This document shows, in pieces, positions 50,243 through 61,978 of a DNA stretch of 64,000 nt; positions within the stretch are counted from its first letter, which is position 1; every line of letters starts with the position of its first letter. Made by a program: the position numbers and the translations under genes. This stretch comes from Symsagittifera roscoffensis (lineage: Eukaryota > Xenacoelomorpha > Acoela > Convolutidae). Below the pieces are notes generated by a model that was not told the origin of the DNA, made no database searches, and worked only from the letters and a program-made list of their open reading frames with translations. Where the stretch lies: positions 63,328,754 through 63,392,753 of the forward strand of contig NC_087065.1 in assembly GCF_963678635.1 (NCBI RefSeq). The letters are read 5' to 3'.

Positions 50243-50858
50243 GCTTGATTCCCAACCATCTGACTCTCTTTACTTTCCACATTATACTTTAATCTTCCAT
50301 ATCTAGAAAATTCCCAGGACTTTGACTGGATATTGTCATGAAGGGACTCCTGACTGGAACCTCGGTTACTATGGTACTTTCGACCTTCTGATTAATTTAC
50401 TAGCTTTACTAATTTACTACCTGATTTAGTATGTTTTCCATTTTTTCATTGACTTAAACAGGTTCGACTTATATAGTTTACCGGCTTGGTCATCCTATTT
50501 TATCTTGTTTTTAGGGCAAAAATTGATTATGTGTTTAAAATTAGTTCAGACAATTAAGTTGTAAAAAATCGAATTTTCAAAACTGAATCAGCCAAAACTC
50601 TCTGACATCAATTTTTTATGGCTTTTCGTTGCAATTTGCTCTTAATGCGTTGCATCGCAAGTGATGCGAAGCTCTGCTTTCTCTGTGTTATTATTTGACC
50701 CAATTACAGTTGGCTATGATCCAACGTATTATATTTTATCACATTATCAGAGAAATAGTTTCAACTGCTGGATCTTCTGTATTTATTTCTGGATTTCGAA
50801 ATATTGCGATGTTTGCTTTGAAATTTGAAAATTTTAGAAATGTATTTTCCATCTTCAG
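50243..50858 (+). other. Upstream of the PLAA-like exon, no gene seen
   Basis: AT-rich host sequence with no supported frame. It ends in a good 3' splice site TTTTCCATCTTCAG (AG at 50857-50858). Confidence 0.45.
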
Positions 50859-51096
50859 ATGAGTGACTGCAAAATGTCTGGGTTCTCGCCCTACAAATTA
50901 AGCTGCTCGTTGGTTGGTCATTCAAAAGATGTGAGGTGCTTAGACTCAGCAACTCTGGAAAGTATTTCCAACAGCGAACCTTCTTCGAGCAAACAAACTG
51001 AAAGAAAGACAGGAATAGTTCCATTGCTAGTGTCAGGATCTCGTGACTTCATTGCTCGAAAATGGGTTTTTACACCCCCCAAAGGATTTAAAGAGG
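50859..51096 (+). CDS. PLAA: First coding exon of PLAA/DOA1-like WD40 protein
   Basis: Seventy-nine codons from ATG at 50859. YKLSCSLVGHSKDVRCL and VSGSRDFIARKW match the first WD40 blade at the N-terminus of phospholipase A2-activating protein (Doa1/Ufd3), a Cdc48/p97 cofactor that binds ubiquitin. Between them is an insertion of about 30 Ser/Glu-rich residues. An in-frame TAG upstream (50835) and a 3' splice site directly before the ATG support the start; a non-coding 5' exon or a trans-spliced leader would join there. The exon ends in phase 1 at GG|GTATGT (donor GT at 51097-51098). No further WD40 exon is visible downstream, so intron 1 must exceed 12.9 kb or the exon is an orphan. Confidence 0.7.
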
Positions 51097-53984
51097 GTAT
51101 GTACTGATGTTCGATTTCAAAGCTAATACATGTTTTTTAAATTTAAATAAAGAGTGCATTTGGTATATGTGCTGACTTCTTTCAACTGAACTTGGAAAAA
51201 CTTCGTGTTCGAGAGAAATTTGCGAGATAGGGACTTCATGTCAATATAACTAACCAAACATTTTCATATGAAGGAAAAAAGCAAATCGGATACCGAGACC
51301 ATTAGAGACGGGAAGGGAGAACTTGAAACGCTGTGAATCCACAGACCCAGTGTATTTTTTCCGAGGGGGATGCGATTACATTTCAGCGGTGAAGTTATTT
51401 GGATCTCTGTTCGGATTTTATTTGGATCTCTGTACTTAATATCGACCGCGCAGATCACGCAGAGGAAAGGGAACAAAGAAAAGAGGGCAACACCCTGAAT
51501 AGTAAAAACCATAATTTTTTGCTACTACAAAATCAACGGGATAAATACGTGACTCTGAGACGAAAAGACGGAAAGTTTAATTAATTGACAAATTCGAGTA
51601 AAATAATTATAAAGTTTATAAATTAAATATATTATTCATGAAAGCAAAGCATAAAGTAAAACTAGAATAGATACACATCAAATGCAACTTGAATCCGGCA
51701 AAAAATTACCGGCAATATAAAAAACACACACATAAGTTGGATCACGATATTTTATGATACGGAGGGGATAGACGAAAGGCATTTTGTATGCATATTAGGG
51801 GTCGACTCGACACACAATAAAAACACTCAATAAAACAACCCGTCGGCGTCCGTTGCAGAAAAATCTAATAGAGAATGATTATTTTTCAAATTTTTCTTTT
51901 TTTATTTCTTAATTTTTATGATAATCTGCGATTTGTTATTGAGATCTCAGTTTTTTTATCCTCATGCAAGTTTTTGAATGTCTGTGCTCGGACTTTCTAT
52001 TTAACTTAAGATAAATGGTAGCAACTTCTACGCTTATGGCAAAAATATTTAAAGCGAAACATGACACGTGTCTTCTAATAGCTGTAGGAAACAAAAGTTA
52101 CAATTCAACGAAAATTAAACTTACGAAACTGAAATGAACTTGCGCCAACCCTGATCCCAGTCTAGTCCAGCTCTTAAACAACTGACTGCTTTCTTTATCG
52201 ACTGTAACTATTGTCGGTGGTGATTATGTACATTGAAATGGAAGTTTTATCTTTTCCGTTGACGCAAATGCTGCAGTGAGTTTTTTAAGCTTGTTTCGAT
52301 GTAGTTGGAAGCTTTTTTTCTCATTTCTCAAAATGGTCGTCAATTTAGTTCCCACTGAATTGTTTATTGTCCTTTTCATTGGAATTTGGGATACTTAATT
52401 GGCTAAAAGCTGATCACAAAGATTTAAAGTACAGATTCGTGTCAAATTTGCAATTTTGTCGAGAAATTTTTGCTCTATAAGCTTTCATTTGTCGTTCTAT
52501 AGGCTTTTGACTGTTTCGCATTATATAACTCAAGCAAAAACATATAGCTCATCCACCTGTTAGTAGTTTTTAATGCTTATAATTTGAAATGCAAAGTTAA
52601 CACACAGTTTGGTTTTATAAATTCCCATAAGTTAAGCAAAAATAACGTTCATATAGCAAGCGACTAATTAGTGTTGTTTTTCCTTTATAAATCTCGCTCT
52701 GCCGTGTTCTCATTTGTAACTGTGAAGTTGCAGCTTTGCCTCTGTGTATTTTTTTCGCGACTAACAAGCGTTATCAAATCGAAGTATAAATCTTTTTTAA
52801 ATCTTATTTTTCTCCCAAATTTTATATCGGCTTTGAACAGGCTAAATAAAACTTTTAAAAAAGATCACCCGTTTAATTCCAAATTTCATTGCACTTGAAG
52901 ATATTTGGATTTTTTGGGTGTTCAAATCTAATATCTCTCAGTTGAGATATAATTTTTGTTTCTACAAGCTTGATTGCTTTTCTTACTATCCCCTTAAAAC
53001 TTGGAGGGGTATGATGTTCAAGTCCTAAATATCTTGATTCGGATTCCAAAAATGATTTCAGAACAGTTGTCTGTCGAAGTACTGGGCTGGCTAAATTACA
53101 CGGAGGATTGGAAACTTTTTTAGTTGCTTTACCCAGGTTACCCCAGTCAGACGATTTAAGGTACTTTTTTTTCAGTAAAACTTTTAATTACAACGCATAA
53201 TACACAATTCAGCGACGTCACACAACAAAATTGTATTCAGCTATGCTCAGCTTTTTTTTTCGAGGGAGGGACTTGAACTGAACACGGCTGTCTTAAGAAA
53301 TCATTTTACATGCAAAAGTTGTGATTTTCTGTTTTTTCTTAATGTCCGTTATCTTTTTTGATGCAAAATTAATTTTCAACTGCGTGTTACAATACTTGAG
53401 ATAAGCAAGTGTGATCAAATCAGATGCTAGATTTTTTTCGTGTAAACTGTTTGTTACAATGAATTGTAGTTGTTACCGCTTCTTTACGCACATTCCAAAA
53501 CATTGAAAATGAAACTTCACCATTGACGTCTTATAGCTCGTTCCTAACTCTTTAGTGGGGTTCTCCCAAAAAGAATGGACTACTTTCGAAATTACAAACT
53601 CAATAGTAGAGTGCTCCCAAGGTACTCTCAGAGTTTGCAGATCTTTGTTCCAAGTTTGACTGCTCGAATTATCTCAGTTTCCAAGATAAAATTCTCCACG
53701 ATAAAATTCTGGTGGGGTGCTGTCAAGTTACTAGCAGCAGTTGCACGTGTAACCTCCATCCTAATTTTGCTCGAACTTTTCAAGTTTTGAGTTTTTATTT
53801 TGATATTTCATACTTTTTAAAACTAAGAAAGTGATATTTTCTTTTTAATTACGCTAGATTAAACGGTCGATGACAGTAAATGCTATGCCAACGGGCCAAA
53901 GAAATTAAAGAACTAAGTTAAACAAGAATCTAATAATTGAATTTTTTGATTTTGCAAATAAAATCGTTTTAATATTCTTAATTA

Positions 53985-54067
53985 TTTGGATTGCGCATTC
54001 TTATTTATTTGGATTGCGCATTTTTATTTATTTGGATTGCGCATTCTTATTTATTTGGATTGCGTCC
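53985..54067. repeat. 23-bp tandem repeat, about 3.6 copies
   Basis: Unit TTTGGATTGCGCATTCTTATTTA, three full copies with one T for C, and a partial fourth. Confidence 0.92.
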
Positions 54068-54888
54068 ATTATGTCCGTTGCGTTCATTTCGCTTGTCATA
54101 TATTTTTATAAAAAATCAATTTTAACGTTAAATTATTTGTTTCAAGCACCGAAAGAGCGTTAAACGCTAGCATCATCTTACATTGTCTCAAGACTTCAAT
54201 AGCTATCAGATGATATGAATAGTCTGTCAAAATTGGTTATTTAAAAGTTCGAAGTTTTGCAAGAGAAAAACCACCTCGAGCAGTAATATTTCGTCTCTTT
54301 AAAATTCGGAATAACAAAGTGTGGAGTATGTTGTAAAATAGTTCAGGATTATTATTACCCTTGCAATAAGCGAAAGTATTGCAACAACGGGTTCTAGACT
54401 TTTCCACCTGTAAATCACTTAGTGTACAAGATGACTTAAATTGGTGGTCTTCTCCAAATCTGTACTTCTCTGACCTACAGACATTTTTTGACTGTCTGCT
54501 TTTTAAACGCCTCTTCTATTCGAAATTCGTTTTTTGTGTTGGTTGTAGTTTTAACAACTCAATTATTTAGAATATCTCATTTTTCATTTTTTATGATTAG
54601 TAGCTTTGGCTCATTTTTTATCGGCTTTGTACCCTAATAATGAGTCGTATGAGATAATAATTCTCAAAAGTGTATCTGTATGTGTTTCGAGGGAGGGACA
54701 TACTTTTAATCTACTCATTGGGTGTCGGCTCAAGCATTGTCGGGTTAAGGACCACTTCGCAATTCTTTGTTGCCATGCTTATTTAACATTCAATTGTCCT
54801 TTGTAGACATGTTTTTCTCAAACAACTTTTATTCGTGACTAATTGCAACAAACATGAAAATTATAACTTGATAGTAGTGAATAACTCT

Positions 54889-55070
54889 AATGTGTCGCGC
54901 CGGGCCGTACATCTCTTTCGGGCCGTACAAGTTCGGGCCGTACAAGTTTCATTTTTGAGCTGGGATTTAAGTTAAGTCCCGTACTTCTCAGCCCTGGGAG
55001 CTAAGAAGCGCGAGGTAGCTGGTCTTGTAACTTGTCAAGACTTTTAAACTCGCGCGGCGCATTTATTGCT
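54889..55070. repeat. GC-rich foldback island
   Basis: Three copies of CGGGCCGTACA (54902-54945), a near-perfect 25-bp palindrome around CAGCCCTGGGAGCTAAG (about 54988-55014), and CG-rich outer ends (GTCGCGCCGGG and GCGCGGCGCA) in inverted orientation. It stands out from the AT-rich flanks and may be a small foldback or MITE-like insertion. Confidence 0.4.
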
Positions 55071-55631
55071 CCGAATTCTGAAGAAAGATTGAATATTTGT
55101 GCGGTGTGTTGGGATTCTAGACAAATTTTGCCTTCGACTTAAATCAAGCTATTTTATGTCTGAAATTTATCCAGTCTGATTCTGAGCTCAAAATAAAAAA
55201 AGATATATTGTTGAAACTTAGTATATCACAAATAATGTATGAAGACACAATGAACATCTGAAATACACATGTACTAAAGCTAAGCAGGAAAGTTGTTAAA
55301 ACAAGACCCAATATTAGAATACATGTAAAAACACATTGACATAAATCATAGCAATTTGAATATGATTGAGGCGTCAAATCTCTCATTTAAGGGTTGATTG
55401 GCATCTTACTGACAATGGCCATAGCTTTTTTGATGGTTTCAAGAATACAGTCCGGAAGTGCAGATTTCTTCGTGAATGAGTTAGAAGCTAACAAGTATCA
55501 GCTAGCTATTCATAAATTAAATTAACTCCTATCGTTGTGATATCCTCTAGTTAACGCGTTTTCAGAACGGATGTTCAACATTTTATGCAATCCAGTGACA
55601 GTTTACAGCCAGTTGTAGCGTTATTTGGTTT

Positions 55632-56548
55632 TTGTTGTTGTAGCCACATCGATCTCTGCTTTGAGCCTCTCATTGAATTAGAGAGATCGTTTATGTTTGA
55701 GGGATCGAAAAGATAGTTAGGGAAATATCGATTGCGATCGTGTCTGGTCATGTCGGTTTTGTCTCGTTCAATCTATCACTGCAGTTCCCCCAGGGTCTCT
55801 AGTGGACAAACCGGAGTAGAAGGGGAACCACCTTTTCCAGTGAAAGCGTTTTTGTGCTGGTCTCGGCACCTTCCCTCTGTATAGCACACTCAAGAGGCAG
55901 GTTCTGATTTGGCCATGAAACCCGTTCTAGGGGCCATTTTTTGGGCCTGCGGAGAACCGAGTGAAACTCCATGCCCAGTTGAACTAGACAGTTTTAATTA
56001 GTTGGGAGAATTGAGAAAAACTCCCGTTATGTGGGTGGGGTTATGTGATAAGCCGCGGATGTTTGGCAGCTTCCTCGTGATTCTCATAAGCTCTCGATGG
56101 TAGGCGAGGTTGGGTGTACCCGGCACTCAACTTGATGGTCGGTGGTGTGTGGTCCTAGGTAGACGTCGGGTATATTGTTAAGCCTGTGGTGGTAGCTGGC
56201 GAAGTGAACTGAATATCTGGATCGCAATTGTGACAGTGTACATCGAGTTTTCCGGTCTAGTTTGCTTTCATTTGGTGATGAAATTGGGGGTATTCTACCA
56301 AGTAGCTTGGATTTGTTATTAAGAAAGTTTTGTACTTCTGTGGTGTGAATGTTTTTGATCCCGGTAACGTATTTAAGCTTAGAGATGTTCTCCCGGTTTT
56401 CATTAAGCAAATGTTCAATGTCTTGGCAGCAAGTGCGCTCCAAGCTACGTGAACCAAGACAGCTGATGAATTGTTTTGGTTGATTTTTCACATAAAAAGT
56501 GTAATTATGGTAGCTGAAAATGAGATCCTCCGTATCTTCTTGATCCTG
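55632..56548 (-). pseudogene. Remnant of a second non-LTR retrotransposon (3' end)
   Basis: The minus-strand frame 56491-56084 ends with LDRKTRCTLSQLRSRYSVHF, YHHRLNNIPDVYLGPHTTDH and HPTSPTIESL. This LSQLRSG...YLHRI...PHT..HLF.C..HPT pattern is typical of the C-terminal end of RT polyproteins of Jockey-like non-LTR elements. Homology seems to extend up to about 56548. Downstream in the same sense an AT-rich 3' UTR ends in CTACAACAACAAA near 55632-55641, a (CAA)n-like tail. The usual Cys residues of the C-terminal CCHC are partly lost (CPDC is VYLG here), so it is decayed. Confidence 0.65.
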
Positions 56549-57906
56549 AAATGAAGAGGTCAGTCGTGTTCAGTTAGTTATATCGCATTTGAATCTCTGC
56601 GCTAAACGTTAACCTTCTGAATACTCATTTGCCAGTTTCAAACAATCCGTTTCGGCTTCACAGATGTTATTCGCCAGAGTATAGTTTTCGAAATGAATAT
56701 GTGGTCTCCAGCGTTTGTTAGCAAACACTGAGACGAACACGGATTCGCAATCAACAACTGGTGACTCGCTTTCTGACTTTTCAAGAACCTCATCCTGAAA
56801 ACCTAGCAACAAGACGAGATGTTACCATGATCCTGGGATGTCGCTTTTTTAAATAATCAGAACCCGTGTAAATTCAAGCGTTTTCTGACCTGAGTCTTGA
56901 ACTAATTGAAAACCACCCACAGCTTTCCAACTGCAGTGCTCCTTAATTCATTCGCCTCTTTACAACTTGTCGGATTTTTGTCCGAAATGAAAACCTTTGT
57001 CATTTTATTCTCATTCTAGATTTAAAGCGTTTTTTCGAAGATATCATTCTCTTTACTTGTGAACTCATGTGTGATCGCTTTTGGTGTGATTTTTTTTGCA
57101 TAACGATTTGGGTGATTTCTTGTTACGTTAACTTTGGTCAAACATTTACACAGCAGTCGGCTAGTCTCATCTTAAGATACGTTTTTATTATTAACACTCG
57201 ATGAACGTTGTTCAAACTTGAATATAGACAGCCATAGCTTTTTCCCAATTTTCAGATTTCCCAGGGAAATAACAAGTTTACTTATTGATCCAATTTATCT
57301 AATCATAATTTGTTCCAGAAATTTGAAAGTTGAGATTTGTTCAAAAAACACGTCAGTTTTTTTCGTGTACTTGAGTTCATTGGCTCTTTTTCAGTCGTCT
57401 GTTGGCTAATTTGAAAGGATTGTATCCATTTTGTTGTAATAAAATAAGAACTTTCAAAAAATTGTGTTTCTTCTTCTCGCCTTTCATTACCTTTCATTAA
57501 AAGGTTACATAAGATTGTAAATTATGTTTAACCGTTTTCTGTTTTGAGTACATGCAAATCTGCCCGTTTTATTCCTTTTTTTGATACTACTGTTTGTTTT
57601 TGATGGCTGTTTTGTTTGCAAATCGGATTATAGACTTTTTTAAATCGATTTTTAATAATTTTACTCGCTGAATTTTCTTAATTTCTGCATACTCTTGGTA
57701 CTTGTTACACCTTACCTGCTTCTAGTGAATAAAAAAAGAATGAAGATAAGCATTTATTGTAAATTAATGAGCATGGAAGTTAAATAAGTTTAAAGAAGTA
57801 CAAAATGAAGTGAAATTTAGAAATGGCTAGTACGAAATGAACATTTGATGTTCAATCACTTCTAACTGAATAAAAAATTGGTTTGACTCATCTTGTTAGT
57901 TAATTG
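56549..57906. other. Intergenic, no gene supported
   Basis: AT-rich downstream flank of the receptor gene. A minus-strand frame near 56614-56794 has splice-like ends but no recognisable product. Confidence 0.4.
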
Positions 57907-60807
57907 TTAAGCAGAAGCTTCAAGATAGTACAGTTTATTGTTTTGCTGAGAGAGATTGTTGTTGATCACAGAAGGCAAAATCACTTCAGCGTGGGTGGTG
58001 GTATTTTCAAACCCACTACATTGATTTAGAGTACTTCCCGCTGTCGTTTCTTCCTCGTCCGAAAGTGAATAATATCCAGTCTGACTCAAGTTAACTCGGC
58101 TCTCGCTCATTCGCCGAACCATCTCGGATTTGAAAGTTTGTTCGAACTCAGATTGTGTCATGTCTTCATTCTCTGTAATGTATATGTTCCAAACTTCCTG
58201 CAGAAGTCGATTCTCGATTCCACATGCTGTGATTCGCTCGTTTGGTCCGTGACGCCAGCAGTCTTCGGCTATTTTCCAGATCTCGTCTGGGCAAATGAAG
58301 GGTTTTGGGAAAGAGCTGAGCGATCCTCTTTTCTCAGTCACGTGTGAGGCGACTTCCATATCTGTCATTTCTCGGAACGGTCGGTCTCCGTAAGTGAATA
58401 TCTCGTAAATTAGGACCCCGAAACTCCAAATATCGCTTTGCAAAGAGTAGGATCCAAATTGAATGGCTTCCCATGCCATCCAACGTAGCGGAAGACATCG
58501 GGATCCAGTTCTCAAGTAGTCCTCGGGGTAAAAGTCAACCTGCGCACCTGTGAATGTGATTTTAATGCAGAAATTACCAGTCACTACACATGATCGAGCA
58601 CTGATATCTCCGTGTATGAATCCGTTCTGTGACAGATACGAAACACCGCTGATTACTTGAGCAACTGCTAGCGACAAAACTTGTACAGGGTCTTCGTGAG
58701 CCGGTACGCGACTCCTTAATTGCATGCGTTTGAGGAACATTCTTAGATCCATGTATTCTGGAATGTACTCCAAGATCAAAGCAATGGGACCCATTGTTTC
58801 TTGGATTCCAAGGACACTCAGAATGTTGGGATGACTCAAGCGACAAAAATTGATCAATTTAGATCCAGTTCGCTCACATAGCGTTCGCTGTGAGAATTCG
58901 ATCACTGTTACATTGCTGTGGTACTCTTCGGCCTTGATCATAAATGCCTCGGCACAATACATTGTTCCAAATTTTCCGCTTTTCAGCACCCGGTTGAATG
59001 CGAGGTTCTCATGTCGAACAATTTTGATGCAAGGGTTCGATATTATGTGTCGCCTAAGTGCGTCGCTGCTGCAGAATTTGTCGTTCCCAGTATGCAAAAC
59101 CGAATCGTGATTTGCCATGAATGTTAGTGCCGGTTGTTGATTGGCTGCGATGTTGAACTCATTGAAGCAAGCCCTGGGCTTGAATAGCGAAGCTGGGTTA
59201 AGAACACTGCGCGAAGATCGGCAGAAATAAACAAAAATTGCCGCGATCATTGCTATGAATACGGTGGAAGATATGGCCACTGCACTTATGATTCCAGTGT
59301 GGTATATGAAATTCGACTGTTTCTGGTCTTGAAGACCCAAAGTGCTTGGAAATGGAGCACATTCCTCGATTTTTCCACTACCTGTGTGTACAAATTGAGT
59401 GATACGGAACCTTCGGTATTTGCTGCGGTCGACGCTACTTCCCTCCTGAGCTGCAGTGATGCTGAGTTGGTACGTTGTTCTAGCGGCTAGATTTGGTAAT
59501 ATGAAGTGTGGTCCGGCTACCTCGTGCCTCTCAGCTCTCTGATGTTCGGTCTCAATTTCCACTGTGTAAGTTATCCGGCTGGAAAAGTTGTGGACAAAGG
59601 GTTCGTACTTGAAGCTCACAGCGACAGTTGAGCAGTCGATTTCTGTTATGTTGGTTATTATTGGCTCGAAATGTGATGGACAATTCGATTCGAGAAACTC
59701 TTGTTCTTCACTGAAAGTTAGAAAGCTGGGATTCAGATAACATGATTCGATGTTGAAATCGGAGGAAATTTGTTTAAGTTTTATCAATTGGTGTATGTAG
59801 AACAATTGACAGGAGCAGAAAATTGGGTTGCTGTGATACTCAAGCTGGCTTAGATGATTAATTTGGTTCAGGTTTTGCACATCGTTGAGCGGTATTTTGT
59901 CGATCTTGTTATTGTTGATTTTCAAGCTCTCCAACGTAGTTTTGACGGAAATCAATGCATCGCTGTGGAGATCAGTCAAACGGTTGAAACTTAGGTCGAG
60001 ATCTTTGAGGTTATCCAGTCCATTGAAAGCGTCAGGCGATACGTGGAATATTTGCCCGCTCGAAAAGTCTATTTCGCGTAAGTTTGGAAATTGGACGAAT
60101 GCGTTAGAGGGTATGCTGGCGAAAGAGCAGTCTCTGCAAGTTATGGCGACGAGACGAGACTCCGAGTCGTAGGTTCCGGGCTCGTTTGGGATCTGGAGGA
60201 GCTTCTGAATTATGAGTCTCTTGACGATGCTGGGTAGGGATTTCGGGTAGACTGTGCATCTGAAAAAGAATCAAGCTCAGCTGCGGTTTGATACATTATA
60301 TGTATATAGTATATTAAAGATCAGTTAAACCTTCTTAGAAGTTGTTGATCAATATTTCAATTAAGAAGTAAACTTCTAAAACTTAGATTCATATTTAATT
60401 TTTTTGTGATTTTGATAGTGTCTTTTTTCGGTTTTATTTCTGCGATTGTCGTCCAAAGTTATATTTTTAGTGAGAATTTGACTTTGAATAAAATTGATTG
60501 TTTTTTTTCTCGTATGACTTACTAAAAATCACCATTGAAGTGGTACCTGTCTCTAGTTGCCAATAAGCAACAGGTACTTTACTTACTTGACTGTGTATGA
60601 CTGAAGACTCTCACAGTAACAGCCGATGGGCATGTCGAAATCGAAGCAACTTTTGGTATCCAAGTCCGAATCATCGCCACCGACCCCCTCTCCCATTCGA
60701 ACCAGGGACAGAAAGAGGCAGAATTTCAAGGTGCACTTTAAGAGGAATAAACAGGCTCGAGGCTTTGTTTTTCCTCGAAATTGAGAAAGAAATAAGGATT
60801 CCGTCAT
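57907..60807 (-). CDS. LRR-Fn3 receptor with tyrosine pseudokinase domain (two exons)
   Basis: Join of exon 60807-60587 and exon 60259-57907, intron 327 bp with GTAAGT and TTTTTCAG; the phase matches (AA|A) and gives 857 residues. Exon 1 has ATG, a hydrophobic stretch that may be a signal peptide, and an LRR N-cap (C-x9-C-x-C-x8-C across the splice). About four LRRs (75-230), an LRR C-cap (218-283), an Fn3-like domain (284-359) and a membrane segment (392-420) follow. The kinase-like domain (493-765) reads most like DDR receptors (LPLRWMAWEAI). It lacks the glycine-loop first Gly (LKSGKFG), the VAIK Lys (VTVI, about 527), the HRD Arg (HGD) and the DFG Asp (FTG, about 643). I infer a catalytically inactive receptor, possibly a ligand-binding or scaffolding partner. 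The C-tail has Tyr sites (GYYSL, LYYLE). Confidence 0.88.
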
Positions 60808-61885
60808 TGTGCAATCACTTGCTGAAACGGAAGAATCAACTCTCAGTTTACGGAATGTTCCGAAGCTGTTTGCTTCTTGAAATCGGAATTTAGGAGTAAT
60901 TTTTTTTGTGCGGTCGATCGAAATTGAGAATTTTTTTAAGAGGACGACAAGTTGAGACGACTCGCCGAGTTCATATAAATAATGGACTTTTATTTGTGTT
61001 GTTAAGAATAATTAATGTACTCTTAATAGGCAAGTGTCAATTGTGAATCGATACTTGTAATTTAATTGTCAAATAGTGAAAAATAAAATTGTAATAAAGT
61101 GAGCAAATAAGTTGAACAATATGACAAGAGTGTAAACATGAGAAATGCGTGGTTTCACCCGCTGGGATTAGCACTGCGTTGTTTCCGTCCAGGCGACTGC
61201 TGTGTAGACGTTGAAATGCTCCCCTTAGTGTGCACAAGTGTAATTACTCATCACTAATAATCCACCCAACTTTCACACATACCAAGTTGAGTTTAACAAT
61301 TAAAGGTTAAGAATCAATGGTAGGTTGTTTTTGCTATGTATTAGTTTTATTAGGTAGTTGGCTGAGATTTCACAGCCGTGGCCGAGAAGGACGCCTTTTA
61401 AGCCCCCCGTGGTATGAGAGGGCTAGCTGCGATTACAGCTCGTGAGTGAAGGATTAAAAAGGCTCAAATTTGAGGCCAAATTTTACCAGTTTCTGGTCTC
61501 TAATGCTCGAAACGTATACGCTTGATTCAAAAACTTTGTAGCTTAAAATGATATTATTGTAAGTGTTTTTGAATATTTAAAGGCCTATTGTTTAAATTAA
61601 GCAATGGAATCACAAATGAAATTTTTGGCAACTTTCATAGTAAAAGCTGCCATAAATTGATGCTACATTGATTGGTTGTTAATTTATCGATTAAGAGAGG
61701 ATAGAGCTCATTTGGTATCAAAACATTAATTGCCTCTCTTTAACCAAAAAAGGTTATTTAATTTTACTAGTTGAGCATGTATGCTTAGTCTACATACCAA
61801 AGCAAGGAAAGGATTAATCTTAGTAATTTTTGAGGCAATTGATTAATTTAGTTCCTAATTGTAGCCAAAAATGGTATCAGAAGCG
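60808..61885. other. Upstream flank of receptor gene, no gene seen
   Basis: Probable promoter side of the minus-strand receptor gene, but no clear core promoter motif was found. A weak tRNA-like segment lies at about 61376-61445. Confidence 0.4.
61376..61445 (+). other. tRNA-like segment, possible SINE head
   Basis: TGGCCGAGAAGG matches the Pol III A-box consensus except one base, and GCTGCGATTAC about 35 nt later matches 8 of 11 positions of the B-box, with an AGCTG/CAGCT stem around it. No acceptor stem pairs, so it is not a functional tRNA. Confidence 0.25.
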
Positions 61886-61978
61886 AATCATGAAACACTG
61901 CTAACTACGTGATTAAACAGAGAGCCTTTTTTGAAATTCAAACCATAGAGAACTAACTTCCTCTAAAATGTCGATAAG
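61886..61978 (+). repeat. Inverted repeat, left arm (93 bp)
   Basis: Starts AATCATGAAACACTGC and ends GTCGATAAG. Its reverse complement occurs at 63832-63924 with one mismatch (G to A at the ninth base of CTAACTACGTG). Confidence 0.95.

Larger units (their letters stand above)
51097..55631 (+). other. AT-rich non-coding region (putative PLAA intron 1)
   Basis: No supported frame on either strand. Contains a 23-bp tandem repeat at 53985-54067 and a small GC-rich palindromic island at about 54889-55070. Confidence 0.45.

Noticed and set aside
56614-56794. Minus-strand frame with TTTTCAG before it and GTTAAC after it, resembling an exon
   Set aside because: The donor is weak, the phase does not join any neighbouring frame, and no motif is recognisable.
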